Shown here in pieces: positions 1 to 15,429 of a stretch of 64,000 nucleotides of DNA. Made by a program: the position numbers and the translations under genes. Source of the DNA: Pterobdella sp. o SKG-2022 (taxonomy: Eukaryota > Annelida > Clitellata > Hirudinida > Piscicolidae); contig OZ038322.1 in the NCBI GenBank assembly GCA_964035795.1, positions 6,252,925-6,316,924 of the forward strand. The letters run 5' to 3'. The notes under the pieces were generated by a model that saw only the letters and a list, made by a program, of their open reading frames with translations, made no database searches and was not told the origin of the DNA. How positions within the stretch are numbered: the first letter of the stretch is position 1; each line of letters begins with the position of its first letter.

Positions 1-290
1 TACGCCCACTGGCACGTAGGGCAGAAACAAAAGGTTTTCACGCATTTCATTTTGATCCAACTTGGTGATGGTACTCCAATTGTGCTTCATTTTCTCAAGC
101 TCTGCTTACTGTCCCACGCCATGTTGTTTTTGAGCAGCATCGTTTTTTATTTTTTTCTTTGATGTCCAATGAAGGGCTGTTCTGACTATAGAACCTTTTT
201 CTTTTTATCCATCGCCAGTGTCTTTCCATGATGACGGAAGCTATGTCTTTCTGGTGACAACGGGTATGAAGAACTGGTATCAAACCAGTA
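1..290 (-). mobile_element. LINE (non-LTR retrotransposon) C-terminal fragment
   Basis: Read on the minus strand, about 290 bases encode the tail typical of the reverse-transcriptase ORF of RTE/R1-like elements: an HWRWI block, then a basic stretch ending KTTWRGTV. A second frame continues towards the left edge with residues such as EKMKHNWSTITKLDQ. The frame shifts at least once, so the copy is dead. It is cut by the left edge of the window. The element family is inferred from remembered LINE tails, not from a search. Confidence 0.55.
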
Positions 291-299
291 GGTTTTCAG

Positions 300-1760
300 A
301 ATGTTTCGCAATATCCTTCTCTGTCACTCTACAACACTCAAAGTCCTACAGAAGCATAGGCTGAATACATCAAACCATATGTTTTAACCTCCAACACTGT
401 AATTAAGGAAGTGAGTAAATAAGTCGACCATTTGGTAGCCCCTAGCAGACTTTCTCAAGATCAACGAAGTTTATGAAAGGCTGCTTTCGCCATTCCGAAC
501 ACTGCTCAAAATAGTTGCGCAAAGAAAAGATCCTCTTTGTGGAATCCAGCCTATTCTTTTTTTAATAATTTGTTCACTGCACCTGCTAAGCGCTGAAGGA
601 TAATTTCAGCAAGTATCGTACTAGGAACAACGAATAGAGACTTCTCTCCAATTGTTGCTGACATTTAATGAGCCTTTTTTGGGGATTTCAACATAATTTG
701 TAGTAAACACAACACAAAAATGTTCAAAAGTTTTTTACGGAATTTTTTTGATTTTTTAGAAAAGTGTCATCAGATAGGAAGCATGTCATCAACAAACAAG
801 CTCAGCATGTCATCAGCAAGCAAAAACTTTACACGGATCTGTTTCTGTGTTCTTTTAATATCGCTTTCAAGGCAATGATTAGCAACAACGTAACTGAAAA
901 AACCTTGGTAACTTCTAACCTTTCTACTACATTTTACTTTTTATAGCTTGATATCGTTATTTGTTCTGACTGAATTTCTCCCATCTGAATACATAATCGT
1001 TTTCAATCCATTACACTAAGCTTTCTCAAAAACAAACGAAAAACATGTTTGAGAATTTTATCGAAAGCTTTTTCTAAATAAATTACAGCTTTTTCTTATT
1101 GTTAAGCTACTCTTCTCGTTCTTCTTTAACAACCTTTCCGGAGACATTCATCAGATGTTCCAAGAGTTTTAATTCTTTATAGTTTTTTTTTTGTCCCTTA
1201 ATCCTTGATTTTGAAGCAGTAAGAATTATGCTAGTTTTCTAGTTAGCTGGTTGTTTTTTTTATTCATGACACTATTAAGCAGGTCTTTTACACGCCCAAT
1301 GCCCATTTCACCAAGAACTTGCCATATTTTTGCCCCAACTTAAAAAAACTGAATGCTTTTCCGAGGATTAAGGTGAACTATGTGAAGTACAAAACTAGTA
1401 AAAAGTAAGTTATGCACGGTGCGCTAGAGTTTAGAGAGTTTCATTGGGATAAAAAAATAAAAAATGTCAATTTGTGAAAAGCCAAGGCAAGCAATTGAAG
1501 CAGCCTCGTTCGATACGTCATGAGATTAAAAATGATGATAATGCTTAAATTGAGTGAAAAGATTTATGAACACTAATTTTTTATCACAATACGAAGCTTT
1601 TCGTTGTCAAACATGTTCAAGTACTTGAATAAGATTAAAATGACCATTATTAATAGATATTAGAAAATAACTATAAAATATGACTATAATGGTATGAACA
1701 AAATTTGGCAGATTTCTTATGTAAATATTGGTGGCAAAATTAAAACAACTTAAATATTGC
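300..1760. other. gene-free stretch
   Basis: No reading frame here has recognisable protein similarity and I see no splice-linked exon set. The only structured piece is a short copy of the TACGAAGCTTTTCG dispersed repeat near 1590-1626 (minus orientation), described with the copies at 19981 and 25444. Confidence 0.5.
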
Positions 1761-1765
1761 CAAAA

Positions 1766-2720
1766 TCAAATGCGGTTTTGAGAAAATGAGCTTTCAAAAT
1801 TTTTTCTAATAATTCTAATATTTTTGCAGTTTCTTAGATGTTGTGGCAGTGAGTTCCATACCTTGGTTGATGAATGTTGAAAGGCACGACTGTAAATCTT
1901 GTTGTGTGGGTTTACTTGATAGAAGATGCGCTCCAGAAAAGCGCAGAGTTCTACGTTGATTTTGATTTTCAAAAAATAAAAATGAAATAAAAAGGATTGT
2001 TTAAAAGTTTTGAAAGTTAGTAGAGCGATTTAAAAAAAAGGAGTTATTTGACTGGAAGCCAATGGAAGGGTTGGAGATTATTCTTGCAAGAGCTAACTAG
2101 ATGTTGGTTTCTGGCATTGCCGTTAAGTGTTATTTTGGCTTTTTTTTCACTATGCGTTGCTTTTTTTGAGTTCAAGGTTTGCTATTCAGTAGAGAGCAAA
2201 GTTGCAATAATCGATGCGATTGATTACTAAGCATCGAACGCTGGTCATTTGATCAGTTGGAAAAGCACTGAGGTGAGTGATGGTGTTTAGGTAGTAATTG
2301 AATATTTTAAAAAATTGGTGGCGAGATTTTTAAAAGTGAGCTTAGAATCAAGAAGTACTCCAAGAATTTCTAAAAAATTATTGAATGGGGTTTTATAGGT
2401 ACTGTTCAAATTTTGTGCAGCTTTGAGTTCTTTAGGTGTGCCGTAGTTTATGAGTACAATTTTACTTGTGTTGAGTTGCATATGATTGAAACAAACCTAT
2501 TGTTCTAAGAGTCTCATACATTCAGGTGATAAAGATGGAGTTGGTTTGTTGAGATTTATTTTATTTATTAATGTTATGTCGTCAGCATATTGATGATATG
2601 GAAGGTTTGAGTTTGCGATGAGACTACCAACAAGAGATATTCAAAAGGTGAAAAAAAATGGGTCAAGTATAGATTCCTGTGGCACGCCGTTGCTTGTTGA
2701 AACTTGTTGTAAAACAAAAA
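1766..2720 (-). mobile_element. decayed LINE reverse-transcriptase domain
   Basis: On the minus strand the order of motifs is that of a non-LTR reverse transcriptase. A GVPQESILDPFFF block lies near 2650-2690 (matching the GVPQGS region of the polymerase). The catalytic box YADD follows near 2577-2592. After that come LNTSK..LINYGTPKEL and GVLLDSKLTFKN (about 2300-2480), and finally the NSLPQHLRN tail (1766-1972). Stops and frameshifts separate the blocks, so it cannot be active. The order and spacing resemble CR1/Jockey-type elements; exact clade uncertain. The TTG or ATG at the start of any single open stretch is not a real start. Confidence 0.75.
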
Positions 2721-2729
2721 TTTTGAATG

Positions 2730-4900
2730 TAGGACTTTTATCGATGGTTTAATTGAAAGATGTAATAATGTTTCAAATTGTTGTCTAAGTGAGTTGGAAA
2801 AAATAAATGATTTTTGAAATCTAGTGGAAAATATTCATGGTGAATGAAGTGAGCTAAATGGTACACGAAGAGTAGGGTGAAGTCGAAAGGCATTCATCGG
2901 TATGTCTTTTATGTTAAATGATGAAAAACACACATGGAACATCAAAAGACATGATCAAAACCTGCCATAACATATGGTTCAAAAACTTAGGTATTGAGAC
3001 CCTTTGTAAAGAGCAGAAAAACTAGTGCTTTGAATAATAAGTGATGTTAAACTAGTTGATAATGTTAGTTAAAAAAAATCGATAGGTACATTGAAGTAGG
3101 GTAAAAAATTTGTTGAAATTGAGAGATGGAGAAGTTCAAAATAAATAGGTTATGCAAAAGAAGAGGATGGTGAGTTTGCTAAGCAGGCGTGGAGGTTGAA
3201 GATAGTAAAAGGAGTGTAAGGCGAAGATTAGCTTGAAAAGTATAATGGAAAACCATTGTCTTGGGCTTGGGTTAGTCTTTATAAATGCCAATAATAGAGT
3301 GAAATAGATAAAGATTTAGGTCGTGGAAAGAAACTTGTGATTTTTTGGAAGAGAAAGATGCTGACTAAAAGAAGAATTCTGGTACTGTCAGGACAGTAAT
3401 CACGTGCACTCTTTGAAGGTTTTGTTAGATCAGATTAACTCATAATTTTATTCCTTCAAAAAAAATTATCAAAAATGATCTTTCTAAAGACAAACATAAA
3501 ATAACATAAGAAAAGAGTACAAAATTTTGAACTGTCGTCTATATCAATAAGCGCAATATTTGCTTCAATTGAAATGTTTGAAAAATTTTATACTTTCTTT
3601 CAATCATTTCATTCATCCTCAACCAAACAATACTAAAAGTCATCATTATAAATTTGGTAGACCACCTATAAACCTATGGCTAAATAACTTTATTTAAAAA
3701 TATTAAACTTAAAATAAAATACCAATTATCATTGTTAAAATCAATTATTAACATTTCCTAAAGAACTTAAATTTAATACTTTTAAATTTTAGAATGTTCA
3801 TTAGTAAATTCGAAGTATAAAAATTCTAATGAAATACACTTAACTTAAATGAAATTCTAAAATTATTTTCTATGTGCATTTAGCTTACAAAAATATTACC
3901 GACAATATTACAATCAATATGATGTATTGGCCTCCTTGAATCTAGTTCTGAAGAAAGCGAGGTCTTGTCAACATACGTGGAATTACCTCTGTCATTTGCA
4001 GCTGTATGAATGTGAATTTGATTAAATGAACTATTTCTACAAGCTTTTCTTTTATGTAGTAGGCTTTCAGAAGTCTTGATACCGGAAATTACTTGTGAAT
4101 ACGATTTTACTTAACTCGGAATTGGAAGTTTTATGAAAACTCAAACAAGCTTTTTTGGAGTATTTCATCTGTTTTAATTTTGAGTGGAAAAAAAGGTGGA
4201 AGTGAAGTCGTTTTTCTATCCCGCAAAAAAATAATAGTTACAGAAACTAAATTTTACAAAAAAAAAAAAAGCTTTGAGACTAAATAATGTAAAGAGCTCT
4301 TTAGGATTACCTCTCATTATCAAGTGATGAATAAAGTTTAGAACAAAACTGAACAAAACTCATAAGCTATTTCACTTTATCAACTACAAACGTATCTTGA
4401 AACTCCATGGGTTAAACATCACTATAATAAACCTCGTAGATTATTATTATTATTATTATAACATTATTATTATTATTACTAAGCGCTGAAATCCCAAAAA
4501 TATTTCTTGCGCAAGAAGAATTTATGACGTTTTGGGAATAAGGCCAAAATATATTCAAATATCTTGTTGACCAGCAAAAAAGACGAGAAAAGTCTTCTTT
4601 GAGTGCCTGGTTGATGAACAAAACACAAATAAAAACAGCTAAAAGTGCACACATTAAAAATTCACAAAACGACCAAAAAGATGGAAAATAAATACAGCAA
4701 ACAAAACAACCCATCAAAGAAAAGCATTGAATCGAAATTCTAACCTTGAATATAAACTAAAGATTTTGAAAAAAATTTTGACAAATCAGCTATCAACAAT
4801 TTGCCTAGCATCACACAAATAAGTCGAATTAAAAATAAAGTTTATTAAACTAGAAAAAAATGATTCAAACAAGAAATTCAAAAGAAAAAGCCAGATATTG
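2730..4900. other. gene-free stretch with a trinucleotide repeat
   Basis: No gene is recognisable. The stretch contains purine-biased unique sequence and an (ATT)n microsatellite at about 4441-4482. The LINE at 4950-6210 begins to its right. Confidence 0.5.
4441..4482. repeat. (ATT)n microsatellite
   Basis: About 40 bases of ATT/TTA repeats with one interruption (an ACA break near the middle). Ordinary simple repeat. Confidence 0.9.
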
Positions 4901-4949
4901 TGCTAAAAGATTTCAGTTTATAAATCAAGCAAAAGTATATTAAAAACAC

Positions 4950-6210
4950 CGTGAATAAGAAGGGAGCGATGCTTCTCAAAGCAATTCTCAAAGCAAATCA
5001 TGTGGCAAACAACCTCGTGTTGAAACAAAAACTTAGCAACTGAACTGAATGAAAGGATAAAAAAGTTTAAAAAATTCAATGAAGTAGATTTTATATTCAT
5101 CTCATACACCAATTTATCTCTCAAATCCATAATTTTTAACACAGAAAACTTTACTGACCATAGAATAGTCATCTCGAGCTTCAAATGGAAACAAGATGAA
5201 CAACGCAAAAAACATGAATGGATCAAAATTTCAAACAACAAAAAACATATAAACCAATGAAGATGTACTGAGTAAAAATAAAAAATTGTGTTGACCTACA
5301 ACATTCATTTCAAACAACCACAAAAAACAACTTCTAAGCACCTGAAAAAAATTCCAAAAATAACTTCTTAACGCCTAATTTATTCAAAAAAAGACACATA
5401 TAGACCCATTGCTTTTTAATCATTTTTTGCAAAAATACTAGAAAAAATTATTTCAACATTCGTCCCAGACACATTCAAAATTTCCAATCCCCAGCATGGA
5501 TTTATAAAAATTCATTCAACAACGACAACAGCTGAACATACAATAAATATCATAACTAACGGTTTCATTCGATTATTTTTACTTACTGCAGAAAACCTCT
5601 CTAGAGTCTACGATAACATCAACATTCATCTATTGACGAAGGAAATGCACCAAACAATCGTTCCTCAAACGATTATAAGATTTTTGCCATTTATTTCACA
5701 GACACATATATCCCTCACAATGAAACCCTATTTAAAACCAGAAATAGAAAAATTTTGAGTTTCTTAAGAAGATGTTTTTTATGCACTTTTCAGAATTTGG
5801 AAATCAAAGCTAAAATCATCAACCTCAATACCATCACTTAGACTGATTAATTACTATTACATACTTGCACCACTCATTTGCACATCTGAAAAGTTTTTAT
5901 AACTTCACATAAATGAGTTATATAAAAAACAATGAAAAACAAACTAAGAAAACTATTTATTAATGAACTTTTGTTTCGAATCACAAATAGTTGCAAAAAA
6001 CTAAGTGTCTTTCTAAAAATACTAGCGAAAAAAAATATTCTCACTTACTCTGATCCATCAAAATATTAAAAGTAAATAAAAAGCTAGACATAGTTTTTGC
6101 AGGTCCGCTCAATCGCTTTGAGGGGAAAACGCCCACTTCGAGATGATCTTTCAAAAAAGCTCTCATTGAAACGGGCTATCAAAAGGTTTTGATTGATTGA
6201 TTGCAATAAG
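4950..6210 (+). mobile_element. LINE with endonuclease and RT remnants and its 3' tail
   Basis: On the plus strand 5040-5240 reads as the end of an AP-endonuclease domain (FTDHRIVISSF, the conserved SDH-type box). The stretch 5395-5760 reads as the fingers and palm of a reverse transcriptase (RPIAF.SFFAKILEKII, then QHGFIKIHSTTTTAEHT, then SRVYDNINIHLL). The 3' end, about 6095-6210, carries a sequence shared with two other places in the window (10675-10725 and 12900-13045, both minus) and ends in TTGATTGATTG repeats. Many in-frame stops show that the copy is dead. Confidence 0.7.
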
Positions 6211-6214
6211 AAAA

Positions 6215-8150
6215 TATCAGTTCATGTGCAATAACTGTTTATCCGTTGTATTCAGTTTTTAAACAAAATTTTATATTCAAACAGATCTAAAGTGTTTATT
6301 CAAACCTTTCTTTTCCAAACGTAAAAATCCGGACAGTCTCAGTTTCTTAAGTATCAAAATGTTTGATAGCCTTTTTCATAATGTATTACAAAAAATTTAA
6401 AAAATAAAAAACTCACACATACAGCATAAATTATTATGGCAGTAAGCTGCGTCAACAGGGCATTTGGAGCAAGGCTTGCCTGTCTCATACGGGTGTTGTG
6501 GTACACGACTTATTATGAGATTCCCTCTTTAAAAAAAAATGCTTCTAATTTATTCATTTATATTTTTTTGTGCAATTGAACTTACGGAACATGGTAATGG
6601 CAAACAAGATAATGGGCATTGTTAAAGCCTGCCAGATTTTGCATAGTTTTACATATTTTCAGTGCACATCCCACTAAAATAGTTTTAGCCTAAACCACCT
6701 TTGAAGTGTTTTCAGTTTGAACATTTTAGGAATCCATTCAAGTAATTATTTATCTTAGTATAATGACCGCACATTTGTTTTGGCACACAAGAATTATTAG
6801 AATAAGTAAAATTCTCTTTCTCGCTATCCCACATAAAGAGAACATTTTCTGAACTGTAAGCTGAAAAAATTTCATGATTGTTTAGTTGTAGATTGTTGAA
6901 ATTTAACTATTCAATATTTCATCATAAATAATTAGTGAGGAAGTTAAATTTTCTTTTTTACTGGCGCGTCGTATTCTCTTCGTGCTTTCAGTTAGCCTTG
7001 TCTTATCTTTGCCATTAATGTACCCAAATCTAAATTTTCCATATCTCCAGTTCACCATTTGTTGAATTCAACAAGTTGTTTTCTGATGCAGACCAGTGAG
7101 GCCGCAGTCGCATTCGTGCAGCTAAATCCAAACACCGTTGCGTGAGCTAAGTCTATGTCAGTTTCTGCTATAACTAATGTATTGGGTTCAAAAAAACTTG
7201 TTCCTGTCGCACTTCGAGTAAATGCTAATGAAACTTGTTTTTTTACCAGTCTTTGTAGGTGTGGTGGGCCTTAAAGGTTACCACGGTCTTTCTTGTCGTT
7301 CAAAGGTAGGTAGACTTTGCAGGCACGCAAAAATTAACTCGATTATTAAGAGATGTCTGAAATAGATTGGCATGCCTGGTATCCTCAAAAAAAAGGTTTA
7401 GATAGAAAAAAGTGTCGTCGCCAAGATGACATAACGGTTTTTCCGTGGAAGCATATAAAATGCTCGGTTTGAAACGCAACGATTGTCGACACATTCACCG
7501 AATCCCATATAATTTCCAGGTCCATCGAGTATGGTTCTAGTGCAGATACTGCTTAAAAAATGAGACAGCTTTAAATATCAAGGCTTGGGGGTTAACCATT
7601 TTTTTAACTTATCGCATACGAGACAACGGGTTGTTTTGGTCCTTCTACTGCTAATTTTGTTTAAGAGCTAGATAGAAGACTTGTTGATATAGCAGAAGAA
7701 CTTTTAGAGACAGTCTGGTTTTGCCAGCTAGAAGGCCTAAACGCTAAGGCGCTGAGCTCTTGCCTTTTAACGTCATGCCCAAAACGTAATAACACTTTCA
7801 TATTTTTGCATAGTATACATGCATTTATAAATAGCATGTTTCACGTTTTTATGGTCTAATTAATTCTCTTTTACTTCTTATTGTACCTTTTTGAATTAAT
7901 CTTCTATCATACAAAATCTTTTGAGTATCAGTTATTTTCACCCACCCTCGGTTGAAAAGCTTTTGTCGCTATAACTATTACGTTAATTCGTTTAATTTTT
8001 TTACATTTAGTTTTTTTTTTAAATATTTTATCTAGCTACCGCAAGGATCACTTATTTTAGTCTCTGTTAAGCGCTAGAAGAAATAAGCAGAAAAATTAAC
8101 TTAAGCTCTAACAATATAAATTGAGCTTTTTGAACTTAAAATAAGGTATA
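6215..8150. other. gene-free stretch upstream of OSGEP
   Basis: No intact gene. The segment of about 7060-7780 is richer in G and C than its surroundings and has broken open frames on the plus strand (one run includes SMSVSAITNVLGSKKLVP), which looks like an eroded transposon, but I could not assign a family. The OSGEP promoter should lie in the last few hundred bases; no clear core element stands out. Confidence 0.35.
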
Positions 8151-8154
8151 AATA

Positions 8155-10471
<2,317 letters not shown>

Positions 10472-10674
10472 TTGTGTAATCGTTTGATTTAGTCAAAATT
10501 GGGATGGGTTTTGTTTTGATTATGGCATATGAAATGAACTGTTTCATTTTTTTTGTTTAAATAATTTAATTATCTAGTTTTTTCGAATTTTGGTTTAAAT
10601 TAAATATAATTAAATTTGAGCCCACTTACATCAAGAGAAGATTTTAATTCAAAACTTTGCAATGCAATATCAAT

Positions 10675-10725
10675 CGATCAAATCTATTTTTTAGCCCGTT
10701 TTCCTTTACCAAGGGTTTAAACCAA
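10675..10725 (-). mobile_element. LINE 3'-end fragment
   Basis: A short stretch on the minus strand (GGTAAAGGAAAACGGGCT, then TTTGATCGATTG) matches the last part of the LINE end at 12900-12960 almost exactly and the end near 6190 more loosely. It is a truncated 3' end of the same family. Confidence 0.5.
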
Positions 10726-10729
10726 AAAA

Positions 10730-12890
10730 AATTAAAATTTTTTCGTTAAACAAAATTCTATTTTTTTTTTAATTCTAGTGATGACTCATCAAACTTCACA
10801 AATGCACCTCAGCTGCAATTAATAAATGGCCTTGTAAAAGCAATTTAAGTTTTAAATTTTAAGCGGGTAGCTTCTATTCGAAAGCTTACCACATAACTTC
10901 TATCTCTTTGATTGTTGATACATGCATCTCGTTCAAACAATTCTCTAACATTGATGAGTAAAAGTTCTCGTGAGAATATGAATCACACAATAAATTAATT
11001 CAATTGAATAAACTTATAGTACATCCAAATTGATAAATATTAAAGCTGTATAAGAAGTTTTGAGTCCCAATACTCGATAGCCACTTGGAGCTTCCAGCCG
11101 CATGATCCATGGTTGAAGGCAAGCAGTCCCTAGTTGAAGTGCTCTTTCTGCGCATCACACCCACCCATACAGTTATAAGTTGTGGTACTTTTTTCAAAAG
11201 GCTGCTTGGGGGAGAAAGGGAAGTCCAACTTTTGGATGACTGGGCTTTAAGTCGGTCGGATGCTCGGAAACTCAAATTTCAGAACTAAGTTCAACTCGGT
11301 TCGATTTTCAGCCATTTAGAAAAAAATTCGATCACAAATTATTAAATGCTCTATTGATCAGTCTCTTGAGTTTATTGTAGACAGATTATCCAATCTCAAT
11401 CTGAATGCAAGCGTTTTCACTTGTTCAAAATTAATGATATGGATAGCAGAGTATTTGTTGAGATAACTGTTTAAAAAAGTTTGCAATAAAAACAGTTTTG
11501 GAAAAAAATCGTTTCGTATACAATTTAGAAAAAACTACAAATCTATAACGCAATTGTAAAAGTATTTAAAAAATCGTGTATTTAATAAACATTTGTGTAG
11601 TGATATACTGGCAGACCTCCTTTAACCTTCAATGCTCTTTAACTCCTTTCTCTTCTTTCTTTTTTTCTTTCTTTCTTTCTTTCCTTTCTTCTTTTTTCAA
11701 TTTTTTTTTGAGCATGTCCAGATTTAGTGAGATTGGTCAAACTAGTTTCCCTTTTTTTTTTCATCTTTTTTGTGTTTATCGATACATCGTACGTTTAAAA
11801 ATTATATAAAAATAAAAAATGAAATAATTCTCTTGAAACGATGTCTCAAGACCTTCTGCAAACATTTTAAACGCTTGTCTCAAATACCCTGCAATCCCCA
11901 ACATAAATGCTGCAAACTGAAATGAGAATGTTTACAATCAGTGAGAAAATGCAATCTGCCCGAACAACAAACCCTGAAAACCAAATGATCGAAAGAACAA
12001 TCAACATTGCTTGTGAAAGAAAAAAATCAAAAACAACCGAACATTTCGACGAGTCTGCAAAAGTTTCAAAATGAATCCCCAATGCACCACAGACCAAAAA
12101 AAGCGTGCCGGAGACGTCTTCCTTGTTGAGCAAGGCAAACGCCTTCTCTCGCCTCTCCACCTTTCACTTCCTTTCGTCTTCCTACACCTTTCTTCCCTTC
12201 ATCTCACTTCTTTTCATCTTTTTTTCACTCATCTTTATTACGTCGATCTCCTTGCCTTTCATATTCATCATCTTGCCAAAACGAACCATTCTTTAACCGC
12301 TCACATCTGACTCATCATTGCTATTTATAAACTCACGTGTTTTATCAGAATACTTATAATACTTCATTAAATTTAAATCAAAATTTTTACCACTTTTGGG
12401 ATTGCAGTATAAGCATCATTGCACAACCAAAATAATAATCAGTATTACCATAATTTTCATCATCACCGGAATACTCATTATTCGGTTTGAAATTCTTTTT
12501 TTCTGAAGGATAATTTCCAATATTTAAATCAAATGAAACTATATTTTTAAATCAAATAATTTAATATATTTCGATAACCTATATTAAATATTTTACGGTC
12601 TGGTACTTAACTTACAAAAAGGTAAACTGTCAAAATAAAACCAGATCTAATATCCAGTTTTTTAACAGAGTTGCAGCACTGAAAAGCTATCTCAAAGATG
12701 AACTGCTATGGGCCGATACAAATCCTCTCAAATGAAAGAAGATATTCATGAAGAATTTTCTCAAATACTCTAAGAAAATCTAAAAACAAAATCAAATATT
12801 CATCAACTACATCAATAACTTCAGATGCTACTCTGGTATAAAATTACCAATAGATCACACACTTGTCTAAGTGATTCTGCTAATACCAAA
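10730..12890. other. gene-free stretch with pyrimidine tract
   Basis: No gene recognised. At 11000-11275 the minus strand has an open frame of unusual composition (Ser-rich, GC-richer than the flanks) that may be a transposon scrap. A (TTTC)n-type pyrimidine tract lies at about 11646-11697. The interval 12080-12310 is locally richer in C and T, with overlapping open frames of low complexity that I do not regard as genes. Confidence 0.4.
11646..11697. repeat. pyrimidine (TTTC)n tract
   Basis: Fifty bases made only of T and C with a TTTC period. Simple repeat. Confidence 0.85.
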
Positions 12891-12899
12891 ACCTCACTA

Positions 12900-13310
12900 A
12901 CTCAATCAATCAAATCCTGTTTATAGCCCGTTTTCCTTTACCAACGGTTGGGCTTTTTAAAAGTTCTATCTCGAAGTCGGCCTTTCCATTCAGAGCGATC
13001 GAGCGGATCCGTACAAACCATGTCTAGCTTTCTTTTAGCATTCAATATGAGCTCATTCAAAGTTTTTTTTGGGCCTACCAGGCTTCTTGCAAGTATCTAA
13101 ATCCAACTTTCGCACTTGTGAAATCCAGCCCACGCTACGCTTTACATGTCCGAACCATCTCATCCTGCTTGTACAAAGAACTACCTCAACATCCCAAATG
13201 CCAAGTTTTGGAAGGAGTGAGTGAGAGCAAACGTTATCATTTTTTTTAATGTTGCACATCCAGCGAATCCAGGCAAGGTCATTTCGTCTAAGGCGTTTCA
13301 ATGTGGAAAC
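12900..13310 (-). mobile_element. LINE C-terminus and 3' UTR
   Basis: On the minus strand 13301 to about 12960 encodes the C-terminus of a LINE polyprotein: LAWIRWMCNI, then RMRWFGHVKR, then KKPGRPKKNFE and, in continuation, KRKLDMVCTDPLDRSEWKGRLR. This is followed by the 3' tail (AAACGGGCTATAAACAGG, then TTGATTGAGTT). The WFGHV and GRPKK blocks are typical of this group of invertebrate LINEs. The same DPLDRSEWKG-type end occurs, mutated, near 6080-6140 on the plus strand. Confidence 0.75.
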
Positions 13311-13739
13311 TCTGGAAAAAAAACCTAAACAACAATTTAAAACTCAATTATCATCAGACAAAAAAAAACTTTTTAAATATGGTATCAACCTAGTTTACGA
13401 ACATTGAAGATTCGCAAAAAAATATATATATTTATCTGTTTTGAGGTGCTTCAAAAAACAAAGCAACAAACAAGGATGAAAATCCCAGGAATAAATGAAC
13501 TTAAAGAATGACTCAAACCAGAAATCTTCAACAACAGAAGAACAGAAAAAATATAAAGTTCAAACTACAAAGAGAATGCATAAAGCCATAAAACAACTAA
13601 ACATTAAGCTTATATACCACCACCTCCATACGCCAACTTTCAACTATAAAAAATTCAACATGTCTACAAAAAAATTACAGCAAAAATGCAATGCAATTCT
13701 TTACTAAAAACTTCCACGAAGCAAAATCAGTACAGAACT

Positions 13740-15425
13740 TATCACTGAAATGATGCAGACTGAGGTACAAAGGAGCCCCGATGTATGACCTACAGTTGAC
13801 CTTTTCAGTCACACAAAAACAGTATGCAAAAAGGTAAAGGGGTCAAAACTCTAAGCTAGATAACACCAAATAGGGGTACGATGAGAAGACAGATTAGTAA
13901 CATATGTTTCCGGTGCTGTTACAACCCAGATTGACTATATTATGGTCAAGAGTAAGGACAGAAAATTTGTAAGGATGTAGAAATGGTGCCAAGAGAAGAG
14001 GTTGTGCAACAGCGTCAATCGCGATATATTAGTGAGGCCTATGATAAATTATAGAAAAACTTTTGTCCCAAAAAGGAAAGTGTGGAGATTGCAAGAGACT
14101 TTAATCAGAAACGAATTCGTAGCCAAGCTTAGATAAATCTTCTAAAAGAAAAAAGTGGGGGTGTCGAAAGCATGTGGAAACCACTTGAGGCAGATTTATT
14201 TGAATCAGCTGATACTGTATGTGGCTAGACAAAAGGTCTGCCCAGACATAGAGTCACATGGTGGTGGAAGGACACTGTTGCTGCAGCCGTTAAAGGAAAG
14301 CGCGCAGCTTGGAAATTTTGGCAAATGGTGGTAGTAAAAAAAAATATATAAAAACTAAAAAAACTGCCAAGAGAGCTGTATATGATGCCAAGATTGGCTG
14401 AGCAGGTAAGGTTTGGTGAAGTCCTAAGAAGGAAAGACAATAAAATAAGTGTTCAAAATAGCAAAGCGTCTGTGTGCTACTAACTGTGATGTTATTGGAG
14501 AGAATTGTGTAAAAAGGACAAAGGGGACTTAGCTGTTACAGACCATGAAAAGTTACTTGCATGGCGAGAACACTATGAACGTCTGTTGAATGAGCAGTTT
14601 GATTGGAATGAGGAGTCACTAGCAATTAACGATCCCACGATTGGACCGTGGCCTAAGATAGAACTCGACACAGTGACAAGTTTTGGGCAAGTGTGGTTAA
14701 GCATCTAGTAGTTTTGGGGTTGTTGCAGAAATTTTGCAAGCTTCTGGTGAAGTAGGCATTGGCCGTATGACAGATCTTTTCAATGGCATCTTAGATGAAT
14801 ACAAAATATAAAAAACTGGAATACGAGCGTGATCTTCAAATGCTTCGAAAACAAGGATGAGGCATCATAGCCCGTGTAAGGTCTGGTTGGAAAAGTTTTA
14901 GGGTATTGTTACCACTGTTAGTCAGTCGGGTCATTTCACTTGAAGCTAAAGCGTTTATTTGCTGCTTGCGTAAAGAGTGTTATGGTTTATGGTAGTGAGA
15001 CCTGGCCTTTTAGGGTGGAAAACATAACGAAAATTTCCAGAGCTGATAAGATGATGATCAGGTGGATGTGCGACGTAAGCTTAAAGTATGGCAGATCATC
15101 TGATGAATTAAGGGACAGACTGGGAATTCCAGAAATCACTGAGGTGCTACGCAAAAATAGACTGAGATGGTTTGGGCACGTAACGAAAATGGATGTTGGT
15201 AACCTAGCAAGTGTTTGCTGGCATGTTGAGGTAAAGGGTAAGCGAGAACAAGGTAGACTAAGAATGGTCCCAATTAGTAAGCAATGATCTTAGAACAATG
15301 AAACTCAAATCTGAACTTGCCCAAGACCGAAGAATGTGGAGTAGAGCCAATATGAAACCCTATCAAACCCCTGCTAGCATGGAAAAGGTGGAAAAACGAT
15401 GATGATGATGATGATGATGAGACAA
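13740..15425 (+). mobile_element. RTE-like LINE remnant, plus strand
   Basis: From left to right the plus strand shows an endonuclease piece (VTYVSGAVTTQIDYIMVKSKDRK, about 13897-13965), a linker between endonuclease and RT (DHEKLLAWREHYERLLNEQF, about 14540-14600), and the RT C-terminus (VYGSETWPF, then MIRWMCDVSLKYG, then NRLRWFGHVTKMD, 14940-15287). The polymerase core is mostly deleted. The copy ends in a GAT/ATG repeat at about 15398-15420, a short tandem repeat tail as RTE-type elements have. Frames are broken; not active. Confidence 0.75.
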
Positions 15426-15429
15426 CGTG